A stretch of DNA of 64,000 nt from contig NZ_FNGY01000018.1 in NCBI RefSeq assembly GCF_900103665.1, positions 32,171 through 96,170 on the forward strand, in the 5' to 3' direction. Origin of the DNA: Pedobacter steynii. GTDB lineage: Bacteria > Bacteroidota > Bacteroidia > Sphingobacteriales > Sphingobacteriaceae. A program made the translations under genes and the position numbers. Positions 44,200-52,865 of this stretch are shown here, piece after piece; within the stretch, counting starts at the first letter, position 1, and each line of letters begins with the position of its first letter. The notes under the pieces are model-generated. The model was given only the letters and a program-made list of their open reading frames with translations, did not search any database and was not told the origin of the DNA.

Positions 44200-45084
44200 T
44201 TAACCGTTCAATGCTGCTGCACCACTTACAATCTCTGTAAGCTCTGTGGTAATCGCCGCCTGACGTGCCTGGTTGTAAGAAAGTTTTAAAGCTTTCAACA
44301 AATCACCGGCATTTTCAGTTGCTTTATCCATTGAAGTCATACGGGCACCGTGCTCAGAAGCATGAGAATCCAACACGGCTTTATACAATTGCGTCTTAAT
44401 AGACTTAGGAATCAATTGTGATACGATTTCTTCCTGAGAAGGCTCAAGAATATAATCTACCAGATGCTCAGATTTTACCGCATCATCAGCTTCTGCTTTA
44501 GGCAGCGGCAACAATTGCTCAGTAGTAATGATCTGAACAGCGGCATTTTTGAACCTGTTGTACACCAACTCCACTTTATCAAACGTTCCTTTTTCAAAGC
44601 CAGCCATGATCGAATCAGTGATCTTGGTTACATTCTCAAAAGTAAGCGCTGCATATACTTCGTTGTTGTTTCCGATGACGTTATAGTTACGTTTCTCATA
44701 GAAATCCTGAGATTTCTTACCGATTGCAACGATACTTACATTACCTTTTTTGTATTGTTCGCTATATTTTTCCGCGATTAAGTTATTGGTTGCTTTAATC
44801 ACGTTCATGTTAAAGGCACCAGCTAAACCACGGTTAGAAGAAACCACTACAATCAATACCTTATTTGGTTCACGTTCCTGAATAAACGGAGACGATGATC
44901 CTTCTAAGCTTGCTGAAAGATTTCCTAAGATCTCTTTTAGCTTTGTAGCATACGGACGTAGCTGAACAATCGCATTGGTCGCACGCTTCAACTTCGCAGC
45001 CGAAACCATTTTCATGGCTTTGGTGATCTGCTGTGTAGATTGCACCGATGATATACGAATTCTTACTTCTTTTAAATTAGCCAT
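44200..45084 (-). CDS. atpG: ATP synthase gamma subunit
   Basis: 294 aa. N-terminal and C-terminal helices of the rotor coiled coil are clear: ISSVQSTQQITKAMKMVSAA and NAGDLLKALKLSYNQARQAAITTELTEIV. It is the central shaft transmitting rotation to alpha3beta3. Last gene of the minus-strand atp operon; atpD and atpC are not beside it. Ends at the palindromic terminator. Confidence 0.97.
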   Translation of the reverse strand: MANLKEVRIRISSVQSTQQITKAMKMVSAAKLKRATNAIVQLRPYATKLKEILGNLSASLEGSSSPFIQEREPNKVLIVVVSSNRGLAGAFNMNVIKATNNLIAEKYSEQYKKGNVSIVAIGKKSQDFYEKRNYNVIGNNNEVYAALTFENVTKITDSIMAGFEKGTFDKVELVYNRFKNAAVQIITTEQLLPLPKAEADDAVKSEHLVDYILEPSQEEIVSQLIPKSIKTQLYKAVLDSHASEHGARMTSMDKATENAGDLLKALKLSYNQARQAAITTELTEIVSGAAALNG

Positions 45085-45111
45085 TCTTTTTTATTCTTCA
45101 GTCGAGAGTAA

Positions 45112-46686
45112 TTAGTATTTACTGGAAAGCTCTTTTGCAACAGTTTCCAACACTCCTGTAATTTGATCATCAAATTTTCCAGCTTTTAAAGCTTTCAAAG
45201 TATCAGGATGACGTAATTCCAATTGTTGTAAATACTCAGCTTCAAACTCTTTTACTTTATTTACAGGAACTGAACGCATTAAGTTTTTAGTACCGATATA
45301 AATGATTGCTACCTGTTTCTCAACAGTCATTGGAGAGAACTGTCCTTGTTTAAGGATTTCCACGTTACGTGAACCTTTATCAAGAACTGATTTAGTAGCT
45401 GCATCAAGGTCAGAACCGAATTTAGAGAAAGCCTCTAACTCGCGGTATTGAGCCTGATCCAATTTCAATGTACCAGCAACTTTTTTCATCGATTTGATCT
45501 GCGCATTACCACCTACACGTGATACCGAGATACCTACGTTAATTGCCGGACGGATACCTGCGTTGAACAAGTTGGTTTCTAAGAAGATCTGTCCGTCAGT
45601 AATTGAAATTACGTTCGTAGGGATATAAGCAGAAACGTCACCAGCCTGAGTTTCGATAATTGGAAGTGCAGTTAATGAACCCCCACCTTTAACGATACCT
45701 TTTAATGATTCAGGAAGGTCATTCATTGCCTGAGCGATGTCATCGTTAGAGTTGATCTTAGCAGCACGCTCTAATAAACGGCTGTGAAGATAGAACACGT
45801 CACCAGGATAAGCCTCACGACCCGGTGGACGACGTAACAATAGAGACACCTCACGGTAAGCTACCGCTTGTTTAGACAAATCATCATAAACAATTAGTGC
45901 TGGTCTACCCGTATCACGGAAGAACTCACCGATCGCTGCACCAGAGAAAGGAGCATAGAACTGTAATGGAGCAGGTTCAGCAGCAGAAGCAGCAACAACA
46001 ACCGTATATGGCATTGCACCGTTTTCTTCTAACGTACGAACGATGTTCGCTACAGTACTTGCTTTTTGTCCGCAAGCAACATATATACAGAATACAGGGT
46101 TACCTGCTTCGTAAAATTCTTTTTGGTTGATGATTGTATCGATACATACCGCAGTTTTACCAATCTGACGGTCACCAATAACCAACTCACGTTGACCACG
46201 ACCGATTGGAATCATACCATCGATAGCTTTGATACCTGTTTGCAGAGGCTCAGTAACCGGCTGACGATAGATTACCCCAGGAGCTTTACGCTCGATCGGC
46301 ATCTCATAAGTCTGGCCAATGATTGGTCCTTTACCGTCGATTGGCTCACCCATAGTGTTCACCACGCGACCTAACATACCTTCACCAACTTTGATAGAGG
46401 CGATTTTCTTAGTACGTTTAATCGTATCACCTTCTTTGATCGTGTCAGATGGGCCTAATAAAACCACACCAACATTATCTTCTTCAAGGTTCAAAACAAT
46501 ACCTTGTAAGCCGTTTTCAAATTCAACTAACTCACCGGATTGAACTTTAGTTAAACCATAAACACGGGCAATACCATCACCCACCTGCAATACGGTACCA
46601 ACTTCTTCAAGTTCTGCTTCTGATTTAAAGCCCGCCAATTGTTGCCTGATAATTGCCGATACTTCGTCTGGTCTTACCTCTACCAT
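45112..46686 (-). CDS. atpA: ATP synthase alpha subunit
   Basis: 524 aa, standard length. Walker A is GDRQIGKTA (the common form has Thr where Ile is); the nucleotide-binding Walker B strand is ALIVYDDLSKQA and the region PPGREAYPGDVFYLHSRLLE is conserved. Non-catalytic nucleotide-binding subunit of F1. 27 bp before atpG and 61 bp after atpH. Confidence 0.97.
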   Translation of the reverse strand: MVEVRPDEVSAIIRQQLAGFKSEAELEEVGTVLQVGDGIARVYGLTKVQSGELVEFENGLQGIVLNLEEDNVGVVLLGPSDTIKEGDTIKRTKKIASIKVGEGMLGRVVNTMGEPIDGKGPIIGQTYEMPIERKAPGVIYRQPVTEPLQTGIKAIDGMIPIGRGQRELVIGDRQIGKTAVCIDTIINQKEFYEAGNPVFCIYVACGQKASTVANIVRTLEENGAMPYTVVVAASAAEPAPLQFYAPFSGAAIGEFFRDTGRPALIVYDDLSKQAVAYREVSLLLRRPPGREAYPGDVFYLHSRLLERAAKINSNDDIAQAMNDLPESLKGIVKGGGSLTALPIIETQAGDVSAYIPTNVISITDGQIFLETNLFNAGIRPAINVGISVSRVGGNAQIKSMKKVAGTLKLDQAQYRELEAFSKFGSDLDAATKSVLDKGSRNVEILKQGQFSPMTVEKQVAIIYIGTKNLMRSVPVNKVKEFEAEYLQQLELRHPDTLKALKAGKFDDQITGVLETVAKELSSKY

Positions 46687-46747
46687 AATTTTATATTATT
46701 TCTTTTGTAAATCAGTATATGTTATCTTCTATTATTAAATACTCAAG

Positions 46748-47296
46748 TTAAACAATTCCCTGAGCAAATTCTTTTTTAAGTTTATTCAAACCATTGGCGA
46801 TACTCGCATCAAACTGCTTATCACCAACCTTTAAAATAAAACCGCCAATCAGTTTGTCATTAACTTTTTCTTTAATCACTACTTCATTAGCGCCTACTTC
46901 TTTTTTCACTATCGCTACGATCTCTGCTCTGTTTGCATCAGTCAGTTCTGTAGCTGAAGTTACCTCAGCAGTTACAATTCCTTTAATCGCATTGTATTGC
47001 TGAATGAAGGCTTTAGCTGTTCCGAATAAGATTTCAGAACGTCCTTTCTTTACCACCAGATTTAAGAAGACTTTGGTTACCGCATTTACTTTGGCTCCAA
47101 ATACATTTTCCAAAATCCCAGCCTTTTTATCCAAAGGAACGATAGGGTTTTTAAGAATGGCTTCTAATTCCGGATTCTGATCAATTACCTGATCTAAAAG
47201 AACCATATCGTTTTTGATTTCTTCCAAAGCATTTTGCTCAGTAGAAAGATCTATTAACGATTTGGCGTATCTCGATGCTGCTTTATTTTCTAACAT
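46748..47296 (-). CDS. atpH: ATP synthase delta subunit
   Basis: 182 aa. Peripheral-stalk OSCP-type subunit: ASRYAKSLIDLSTEQ at the N-terminus and the C-terminal VNDKLIGGFILKVGDKQFDASI signature (here shown in part: KLIGGFILKVGDKQFD). It joins subunit b to the F1 head. Position between atpF and atpA is canonical. Confidence 0.96.
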   Translation of the reverse strand: MLENKAASRYAKSLIDLSTEQNALEEIKNDMVLLDQVIDQNPELEAILKNPIVPLDKKAGILENVFGAKVNAVTKVFLNLVVKKGRSEILFGTAKAFIQQYNAIKGIVTAEVTSATELTDANRAEIVAIVKKEVGANEVVIKEKVNDKLIGGFILKVGDKQFDASIANGLNKLKKEFAQGIV

Positions 47297-47327
47297 TTTT
47301 ATCTAATTTGGCTAAACAAACTATCAA

Positions 47328-47822
47328 CTAGTTTAATTCAACATCTTTTAAAAGATTAGCAACTAAATCCTGTTGGGTAGCTTTATCCTGTAATTGATTA
47401 CGCAACACACGTTCTGCGATATCCAATGATAAAGTAGAAACCTGGTTTTTCAATTCTGCCAAGGCAGCTTTCTTTTGGTTTTCAATTTCAATTTTAGCCT
47501 TTTCGATTAATTTAGCGCCTTCAGTCTGAGCGGAAAGTTTAGCTTCATTAACGATACTATCTTTAAGCGTTTTTGCTTCTTTCAAGATCAAATCACGTTC
47601 AGCACGGGCAGACTTCATCAACTCCTCATTCTGAGCAGTTAAACGGGTCATTTCTTGTTTCGCCAGTTCAGCTTTATTTAAAGCCTCATCAATCGACAAC
47701 TCACGTTCTTTAATTGCTGCTAAAACAGGTTTCCAGGCAAATTTTGCCAATAGGAACATTAGCAATAAGAAAGCAATGGATTGAAAGATAACTAGGCCAA
47801 ATTCAGGTAATAATAATTCCAT
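47328..47822 (-). CDS. atpF: ATP synthase b subunit
   Basis: 164 aa. One N-terminal membrane helix (about 7-27, FGLVIFQSIAFLLLMFLLAK) is followed by a long charged coiled coil with few helix breakers (KAELAKQEMTRLTAQNEEL) and a C-terminal segment. Dimer stator stalk anchored in the membrane. 31 bp before atpH. Confidence 0.95.
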   Translation of the reverse strand: MELLLPEFGLVIFQSIAFLLLMFLLAKFAWKPVLAAIKERELSIDEALNKAELAKQEMTRLTAQNEELMKSARAERDLILKEAKTLKDSIVNEAKLSAQTEGAKLIEKAKIEIENQKKAALAELKNQVSTLSLDIAERVLRNQLQDKATQQDLVANLLKDVELN

Positions 47823-47898
47823 CTGATGTATATATTAATATTTTGTTCTTTTTTAACAATAAATGGTACCAGGCATTATACCTGGCACCTTTTAATTT

Positions 47899-48111
47899 CT
47901 AGCCATTACCCATTAGGGCAACTACTACTGCGAAAAGCGCAACAGCCTCAACGAAGGCAGCAGCGATTAACATTGCAGTTTGAATTTTAGAGGCAGCTTC
48001 TGGTTGACGAGCAATACCGTCCATAGCTGAACCACCAATGCGTCCGATACCCAGACCAGCGCCAATCGCAGCTAATCCTGCACCAATTGCAGCAATACTT
48101 CCTGTAATCAT
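47899..48111 (-). CDS. atpE: ATP synthase c subunit
   Basis: 70 aa, two helices with the loop GRIGGSAMDGIARQPEAA, the Arg-Gln-Pro being the F1 contact. The ion-binding carboxylate is E55 (AAFVEAVALFAVV). The residue after it is Ala rather than the Ser of Na+-type rings and no Gln ligand is in helix 1, so a proton ring is likely. Ring stoichiometry cannot be told. Confidence 0.96.
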   Translation of the reverse strand: MITGSIAAIGAGLAAIGAGLGIGRIGGSAMDGIARQPEAASKIQTAMLIAAAFVEAVALFAVVVALMGNG

Positions 48112-48149
48112 GATTTTATATATTAATTGTTGTTAAAAAATAATTCTTA

Positions 48150-49280
48150 TTAATGGTGTTCTTCAATTGCCATTCCGATAAACAGGGCAGACAATATGGT
48201 AAAGATAAAGGCCTGGATAAAAGCAACCAATAATTCTATGGCGCCAATAAACACAGCAAACGCGATCGATACCGGGGCAATATATAAGCTGTTGAATACA
48301 AACACAAGGCAGATTAATGACAACACCAAAATGTGTCCTGCAGTGATGTTCGCAAACAAACGAATCATTAAGGCAATAGGTTTGGTAAAGATACCGAACA
48401 ACTCTACCGGAACCATTACAATGTACATCCACCATGGTACATCAGGCATAAAGATGTGTTTCCAGTAGTATTTGTTACCATTGAATACCGTAAGGCAGAA
48501 AGTAGCGATGGCTAAAATCATGGTTACTGCGATGTTACCAGTTAAGTTGGCACCACCTGGTAAGAATGGGATCAGACCCAACATGTTGTTAAACCAGATA
48601 AAAAAGAATACCGTTAATAAATAAGGCATGAAGCGCTCATATTTATGTCCAAGATTCGGTTTTGCAATATCATCACGTACAAACAGGATGATCGGCTCCA
48701 TCCAGGATTGTAATCCTTTTGGCGATTTCCCTACGCGTTTTTTGTAACCATTGGCTACATTGATAAATACAACAAGGAGAATGATGATCGATAAGAACAA
48801 GGTACAAACGTTCTTGGTAATGGATAAATCCAGAGGACGTTCATTTGAAGCATGATGTTTCTCATCTAAGCTCAGGAACTGTCCGTGCTCGTTAGCTGCA
48901 TCAGAAGCATAATAGATCTTCTCATGCATCTTCACAAAGCGCTGGCCTTTTCTTTCCACGATCACTTTACCATCATCATCATGGTTAAAGTCAGCAGAAC
49001 TGAAGTTTACAAATCCAGCTTTGGTGTACAATATCACCGGAAGATCGATATAGGTATGTCCGATTACGTGCCAGCTATGCGAATCCGCAATGTGGTGTAG
49101 TGCAAACTTACCAATGTCAAACTTTTCCTTTGCCTCTGGTTGGGCATGGGAATCTTCTGTTACTTGTGCTGTGTCAACCTGAGCAAAAGCTGCGGGTGTA
49201 ACAGAAAAAAACGCTAAAAACAGCGTAAAAACAACAATTAACCTTTTCACTTTAAACTCAAAAACGTGGCTACAATCCAT
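48150..49280 (-). CDS. atpB: ATP synthase a subunit with N-terminal exported extension
   Basis: 376 aa, well over the ~270 of E. coli. The essential Arg lies in PIALMIRLFANITAGHIL, in the penultimate helices, and LVAFIQAFIFTILSALFIG closes the protein. The first ~150 residues carry a signal-like helix (VVFTLFLAFFSVTPAAFAQ) and a His- and Asp-rich soluble domain before the first core helix; this extension is typical of Bacteroidota AtpB as I recall it. Forms the proton half-channels. Followed by atpE 38 bp later. Confidence 0.95.
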   Translation of the reverse strand: MDCSHVFEFKVKRLIVVFTLFLAFFSVTPAAFAQVDTAQVTEDSHAQPEAKEKFDIGKFALHHIADSHSWHVIGHTYIDLPVILYTKAGFVNFSSADFNHDDDGKVIVERKGQRFVKMHEKIYYASDAANEHGQFLSLDEKHHASNERPLDLSITKNVCTLFLSIIILLVVFINVANGYKKRVGKSPKGLQSWMEPIILFVRDDIAKPNLGHKYERFMPYLLTVFFFIWFNNMLGLIPFLPGGANLTGNIAVTMILAIATFCLTVFNGNKYYWKHIFMPDVPWWMYIVMVPVELFGIFTKPIALMIRLFANITAGHILVLSLICLVFVFNSLYIAPVSIAFAVFIGAIELLVAFIQAFIFTILSALFIGMAIEEHH

Positions 49281-49294
49281 TTACTCGCAGATTT

Positions 49295-49684
49295 TTACTT
49301 TTTATTTTGGTGGCGCAAGTTACGTAACAAACAGTATATTTCAAAGAAGCTGAACAATAAATATAAAGAAAAAAAATTCAGGACGAAAACAAAGCCGTTT
49401 TCCTTGCTCTTTAAGCTGTAAATCAGCACAAAAGCCATAGAAAAAATCATCTTCAGTGCAATTGATCCCATAATTGCCATAATTCCCGTCTCCGGGTTCT
49501 TTTTTATCCCTAAATCAGCAAGAATATAAGCGATGAAGGTAATGCTCGCTAAAAAGCCAAACACCAGCCAGAACTTCTTTACCAGAATCAGCTGCTCAGG
49601 AAAAATAACAGGAAGGAAATAAGCAATCACAGCCAGAACAAAGCTGTATAACAGATAATATAAGGTAAACCGCGTTAAACTCAA
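49295..49684 (-). CDS. Four-helix membrane protein at the AtpI position of the atp operon
   Basis: 129 aa, TTG start, with four membrane helices (about 5-25, 32-54, 70-90, 97-118). It sits between the AtpZ-like gene and atpB (14 bp before atpB), where AtpI is found in other operons, and its size and topology fit that role: helping assembly of the c-ring or ion supply. Sequence identity with AtpI is too weak to claim. Confidence 0.7.
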   Translation of the reverse strand: MSLTRFTLYYLLYSFVLAVIAYFLPVIFPEQLILVKKFWLVFGFLASITFIAYILADLGIKKNPETGIMAIMGSIALKMIFSMAFVLIYSLKSKENGFVFVLNFFSLYLLFSFFEIYCLLRNLRHQNKK

Positions 49685-49728
49685 ATCAGTAATTTTTTAC
49701 AAAAGTAGGGAATTACTGCGATTTTAAA

Positions 49729-49953
49729 TCATGAGTCGTTATTTTTATTCAGTTGTTTTACAACCTGATACAAAGATATAATTACACCAATAAGGCTCAG
49801 AATTGCCGTGAAGATTGGCGTCTTACTGTGCCTGTATTCATCAATTTTATAACCTGCAAAGGCAAATAAGCCTATTGTGGCCAGCATTTGAAAACTGACA
49901 GAAGAATATTTAGCGAAATTATTTATGTTCTTTTTCTTTTCGTTTGGCTCCAT
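49729..49953 (-). CDS. AtpZ/AtpI-family small protein
   Basis: 74 aa. Soluble N-terminus (EPNEKKKNINNFAKYSSVSF), then two membrane helices, the second region IFTAILSLIGVIISLYQVV. The phrase AKYSSVSFQMLATIGLFAFAGYKID matches the AtpZ-type first gene of atp operons (partially: SSVSFQMLATIGLFAFAGYK). It heads the operon, so the promoter lies in the ~110 bp upstream, shared with the divergent sprE-like gene. Confidence 0.82.
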   Translation of the reverse strand: MEPNEKKKNINNFAKYSSVSFQMLATIGLFAFAGYKIDEYRHSKTPIFTAILSLIGVIISLYQVVKQLNKNNDS

Positions 49954-50012
49954 CTTAATTAAATCTCCTACAAATAAAACCCATTTTGTTAAGAAGTTAT
50001 TGCTGAATAAAA

Positions 50013-50020
50013 TACTTTTG
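50013..50020 (+). promoter_or_regulatory. -7 box upstream of sprE/porW-like gene
   Basis: TACTTTTG matches TAnnTTTG 45 bases before the TTG start. A TTTG at 49986-49989, 23 bases further upstream, is a possible -33 element, slightly wider than the usual spacing. Confidence 0.5.
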
Positions 50021-50064
50021 CATATATTTTGTTGTTATAAGCTTTTAACTCAATCAGCATTTTT

Positions 50065-52863
50065 TTGGAAAATTACGCAATCAACTCTCTAAAGATAACG
50101 CTATTTATCTTTTGTTCCGGTATCCTATACTCCTGCAGTTCACATAAAGATACTGCCGGAAGCAGGGCTATGCAGAACCTCACCTCCCGTTACAATTACA
50201 TCTACAATGCAAATGTCATCCTCAGCCAGCATCAGCAGGAACTTACGGAAGGCTATGCAGACAATTACGATGAAATCCTCCCAGTCTATGTCAGCCCGGA
50301 GAAATACGATGTATTCAATAGTCAGCCGGCAGAAAGCATGCCTGCTATGGATGAGATCATCAAGAAAGCAAGGGTAATCCTCCTGGAAAAAAGCTTCGGT
50401 AATTATGTAGATGAGTCTTATCTCCTGCTGGGAAAAGCAAACTTCTATAAACAGAATTATTTCAACTCCTCAGAATATTTCGACTATACCGCCAAAAACT
50501 TCCCCAACAATAAGAAAAGTTATATTCAGGCTTTAGACTGGAAAGCACGAAGTCTGATGCAGCTCAGTAAATACAGTGAAGCCGCCTTAGTGCTCGATAC
50601 TTTATCTATTGCCATTTCCGAACAAAAAAAGAACAAAGCAGATCCACTGGCAACAATCGCCCAGATCTATATCCACCAGCGGATGCCGCTTGAGGCCATC
50701 AATGCCTTAAAAGAAGCGATAAAGTCCAATTCAACCGGTGCCGAACGCGTGCGCTGGACCTATATCCTGGCGCAGCTCTCTGAGCAGCTGGAAAACTATC
50801 CGGAAGCACTACTTTATTACCGGAAAGTAGAAAAAAGCAGTGCTCCTTTCGAAATGTACTTTAATGCCAACTTAAACCGCATTAAGCTCAACGCCTTTAT
50901 GAGTGGTGTCAAATTAAACAAACAAGACCAGTTACTTGCCCTGCTTAAAGACGATAAAAATGAAGATTACCATGACCAGATCTATTATCAGGTAGCGGAA
51001 ACGTATATCAGAGACGGGAACTTCGATCAGGCAAAAAAATATTATCAGCTGTCTGTGCGCAACAGTACAAAAAACAACTATCAGAAAGGCCTGTCTTATT
51101 TAAAAATCGCAGACCTTAACTTCAAACACTTCAGGGATTACCGGGCTGCAAAAGCGTACTACGACAGTACGACGAATACCCTGCCTAAAACATATCCGGG
51201 TTATGAGCTGATTCTCAAGAAAAATCAAAACCTGCAATACCTGACCGACCGCTATGAGATAATTTCATCGGAAGACACCCTTCAATCCATCGCAAAGCTT
51301 CCTGAAGCGGAACGTATGGCGAAGGTCAACCTGATGGCAAACCCCCTGATCGCATCTGCCAAAACCACTGAAAGTTACACTGCTAACCCTCTGGACCCAT
51401 TCCAGAACAGCAATGATAAACGATCTAAAAACAAAAACACCAGCAGTACCTTCTATTTTGCAAATTCCAATGCCATCAGTACCGGTTACAATGAATTCAA
51501 GAAGAAATGGGGCAACAGGAAGCTGGAAAACAACTGGCGTCAAAGCATCCGTTCATCTGCTCAGGAAACCATCCAGGACATCAACAAAAATTACAGCACG
51601 AACAATGGCAAAGTAGCCGGAGGTCCGGATAGTCTCCTTGCTGCTGCACCTGATTCTGCGGCAAGAATTAAAGCCATTACCGCATCGCTCCCAATTACAC
51701 CAGAGTTAATGGTCAAGTCAGATCAAAAGATCATTGATGCCTATCATGAAATTGCCAATTTCTATCTTCAGGAATTAAATGATCCCAAAGAGGCTGCTGA
51801 GATCTATCAGATCCTGCTGGACCGTTTTCCAAACAACAACCGCCTGGCTTCTATTTATTACGGCCTGTTCCTGGTGAACAAAACGCTTGATCCTGCAAAA
51901 GCTGAAGTCTTTAAAAACAAAGTACTGAAGGACTATGCCTCTTCTACTTATGCAAAGACCATTCTTGATCCTTCCTTCTCTTTGAGACAATCGGAAATGG
52001 AAACTGTAATCAATAAAAAGTACAACGACCTTTTCGACCTGTATGAGAAAAAGGATTTCAGTGCTGTGATTCAGCAGGCTGATGAAATTTTAGCTGCAAG
52101 TCCTGAAAACTACCTCGCTCCGCAATTCGCCTATCTGAAAGCCATTGCCGTAGGAAGAACAAACCATGTGGACAACCTGATTACAGAATTTGAAAAGATC
52201 AACACAAACTTTACAGAAGATAAACTGATCGTTCCATTGGTAAAAGAACACCTTGGCTATATCAATCAGCACCTGGAAGAGTTCAAAAAGCGGCAAATTG
52301 CGCTGATTGACTTTGATCCGAACGAGCCTAAGTTCTTTGGACAACAATTCCCGGCAACAGCAGTCGTTAGCCCTCCTGTTACCAATGCGAAACCTCTTAC
52401 CCCTACCAAAACTGCGCAACCTGCAGTAACACCAGCGGTAGTACCTCCAACAGAAAAGGTGGTTACGGCAGAAAAACCTGTTGCCCCGGTAAAAGTAGCA
52501 GGCATTTTTAGCACGGCAGTTTCAACTATCTATTATTATGTAGTACACGTGTCTGATGGCTCTTTAACCCTTAGTTCTTCCCGTTTTGGTATCGGACAAT
52601 TCAACCGTGGAAACTATGCGGAGAACAATCTGCGACATCAATTGAAGGAATTTGACAATGATCAGCTTATATTTGTAGGAAACTTTGGTACTTTCGACGA
52701 CGCAAAAACATATGCGGAGGGAATCGATCCACAGTTAAAACAAATCATGAAGGTCCCTGCGAACCTTTATAAAAGCTTTATCATTAGCAAAGAAAACTTC
52801 GAGAAGCTGAGCAGCAAGGACATTCTGGATAAATACCAGGAATTTTATAAAAACAATTATTAA
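50065..52863 (+). CDS. SprE/PorW-like TPR lipoprotein, type IX secretion/gliding
   Basis: 932 aa starting at TTG 50065; no ATG lies upstream in frame before the -7 box. A type II signal peptide with lipobox LYSC (C24) is followed by NLTSRYNYIYNANVIL and LPVYVSPEK, the opening typical of PorW/SprE, then many tetratricopeptide-like repeats (about 100-730; for example YLLLGKANFYKQNYFNSSEYF and NDPKEAAEIYQILLDRFPNN), a Pro/Val/Thr linker (about 770-810) and a C-terminal SPOR-like segment with VGNFGTFDDAKTYAE. SprE is required for gliding and type IX secretion in Flavobacterium; PorW does so in Porphyromonas. Coupled to the PBP gene by 2 bp. Confidence 0.82.
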   Translation: MENYAINSLKITLFIFCSGILYSCSSHKDTAGSRAMQNLTSRYNYIYNANVILSQHQQELTEGYADNYDEILPVYVSPEKYDVFNSQPAESMPAMDEIIKKARVILLEKSFGNYVDESYLLLGKANFYKQNYFNSSEYFDYTAKNFPNNKKSYIQALDWKARSLMQLSKYSEAALVLDTLSIAISEQKKNKADPLATIAQIYIHQRMPLEAINALKEAIKSNSTGAERVRWTYILAQLSEQLENYPEALLYYRKVEKSSAPFEMYFNANLNRIKLNAFMSGVKLNKQDQLLALLKDDKNEDYHDQIYYQVAETYIRDGNFDQAKKYYQLSVRNSTKNNYQKGLSYLKIADLNFKHFRDYRAAKAYYDSTTNTLPKTYPGYELILKKNQNLQYLTDRYEIISSEDTLQSIAKLPEAERMAKVNLMANPLIASAKTTESYTANPLDPFQNSNDKRSKNKNTSSTFYFANSNAISTGYNEFKKKWGNRKLENNWRQSIRSSAQETIQDINKNYSTNNGKVAGGPDSLLAAAPDSAARIKAITASLPITPELMVKSDQKIIDAYHEIANFYLQELNDPKEAAEIYQILLDRFPNNNRLASIYYGLFLVNKTLDPAKAEVFKNKVLKDYASSTYAKTILDPSFSLRQSEMETVINKKYNDLFDLYEKKDFSAVIQQADEILAASPENYLAPQFAYLKAIAVGRTNHVDNLITEFEKINTNFTEDKLIVPLVKEHLGYINQHLEEFKKRQIALIDFDPNEPKFFGQQFPATAVVSPPVTNAKPLTPTKTAQPAVTPAVVPPTEKVVTAEKPVAPVKVAGIFSTAVSTIYYYVVHVSDGSLTLSSSRFGIGQFNRGNYAENNLRHQLKEFDNDQLIFVGNFGTFDDAKTYAEGIDPQLKQIMKVPANLYKSFIISKENFEKLSSKDILDKYQEFYKNNY

Positions 52864-52865
52864 AA

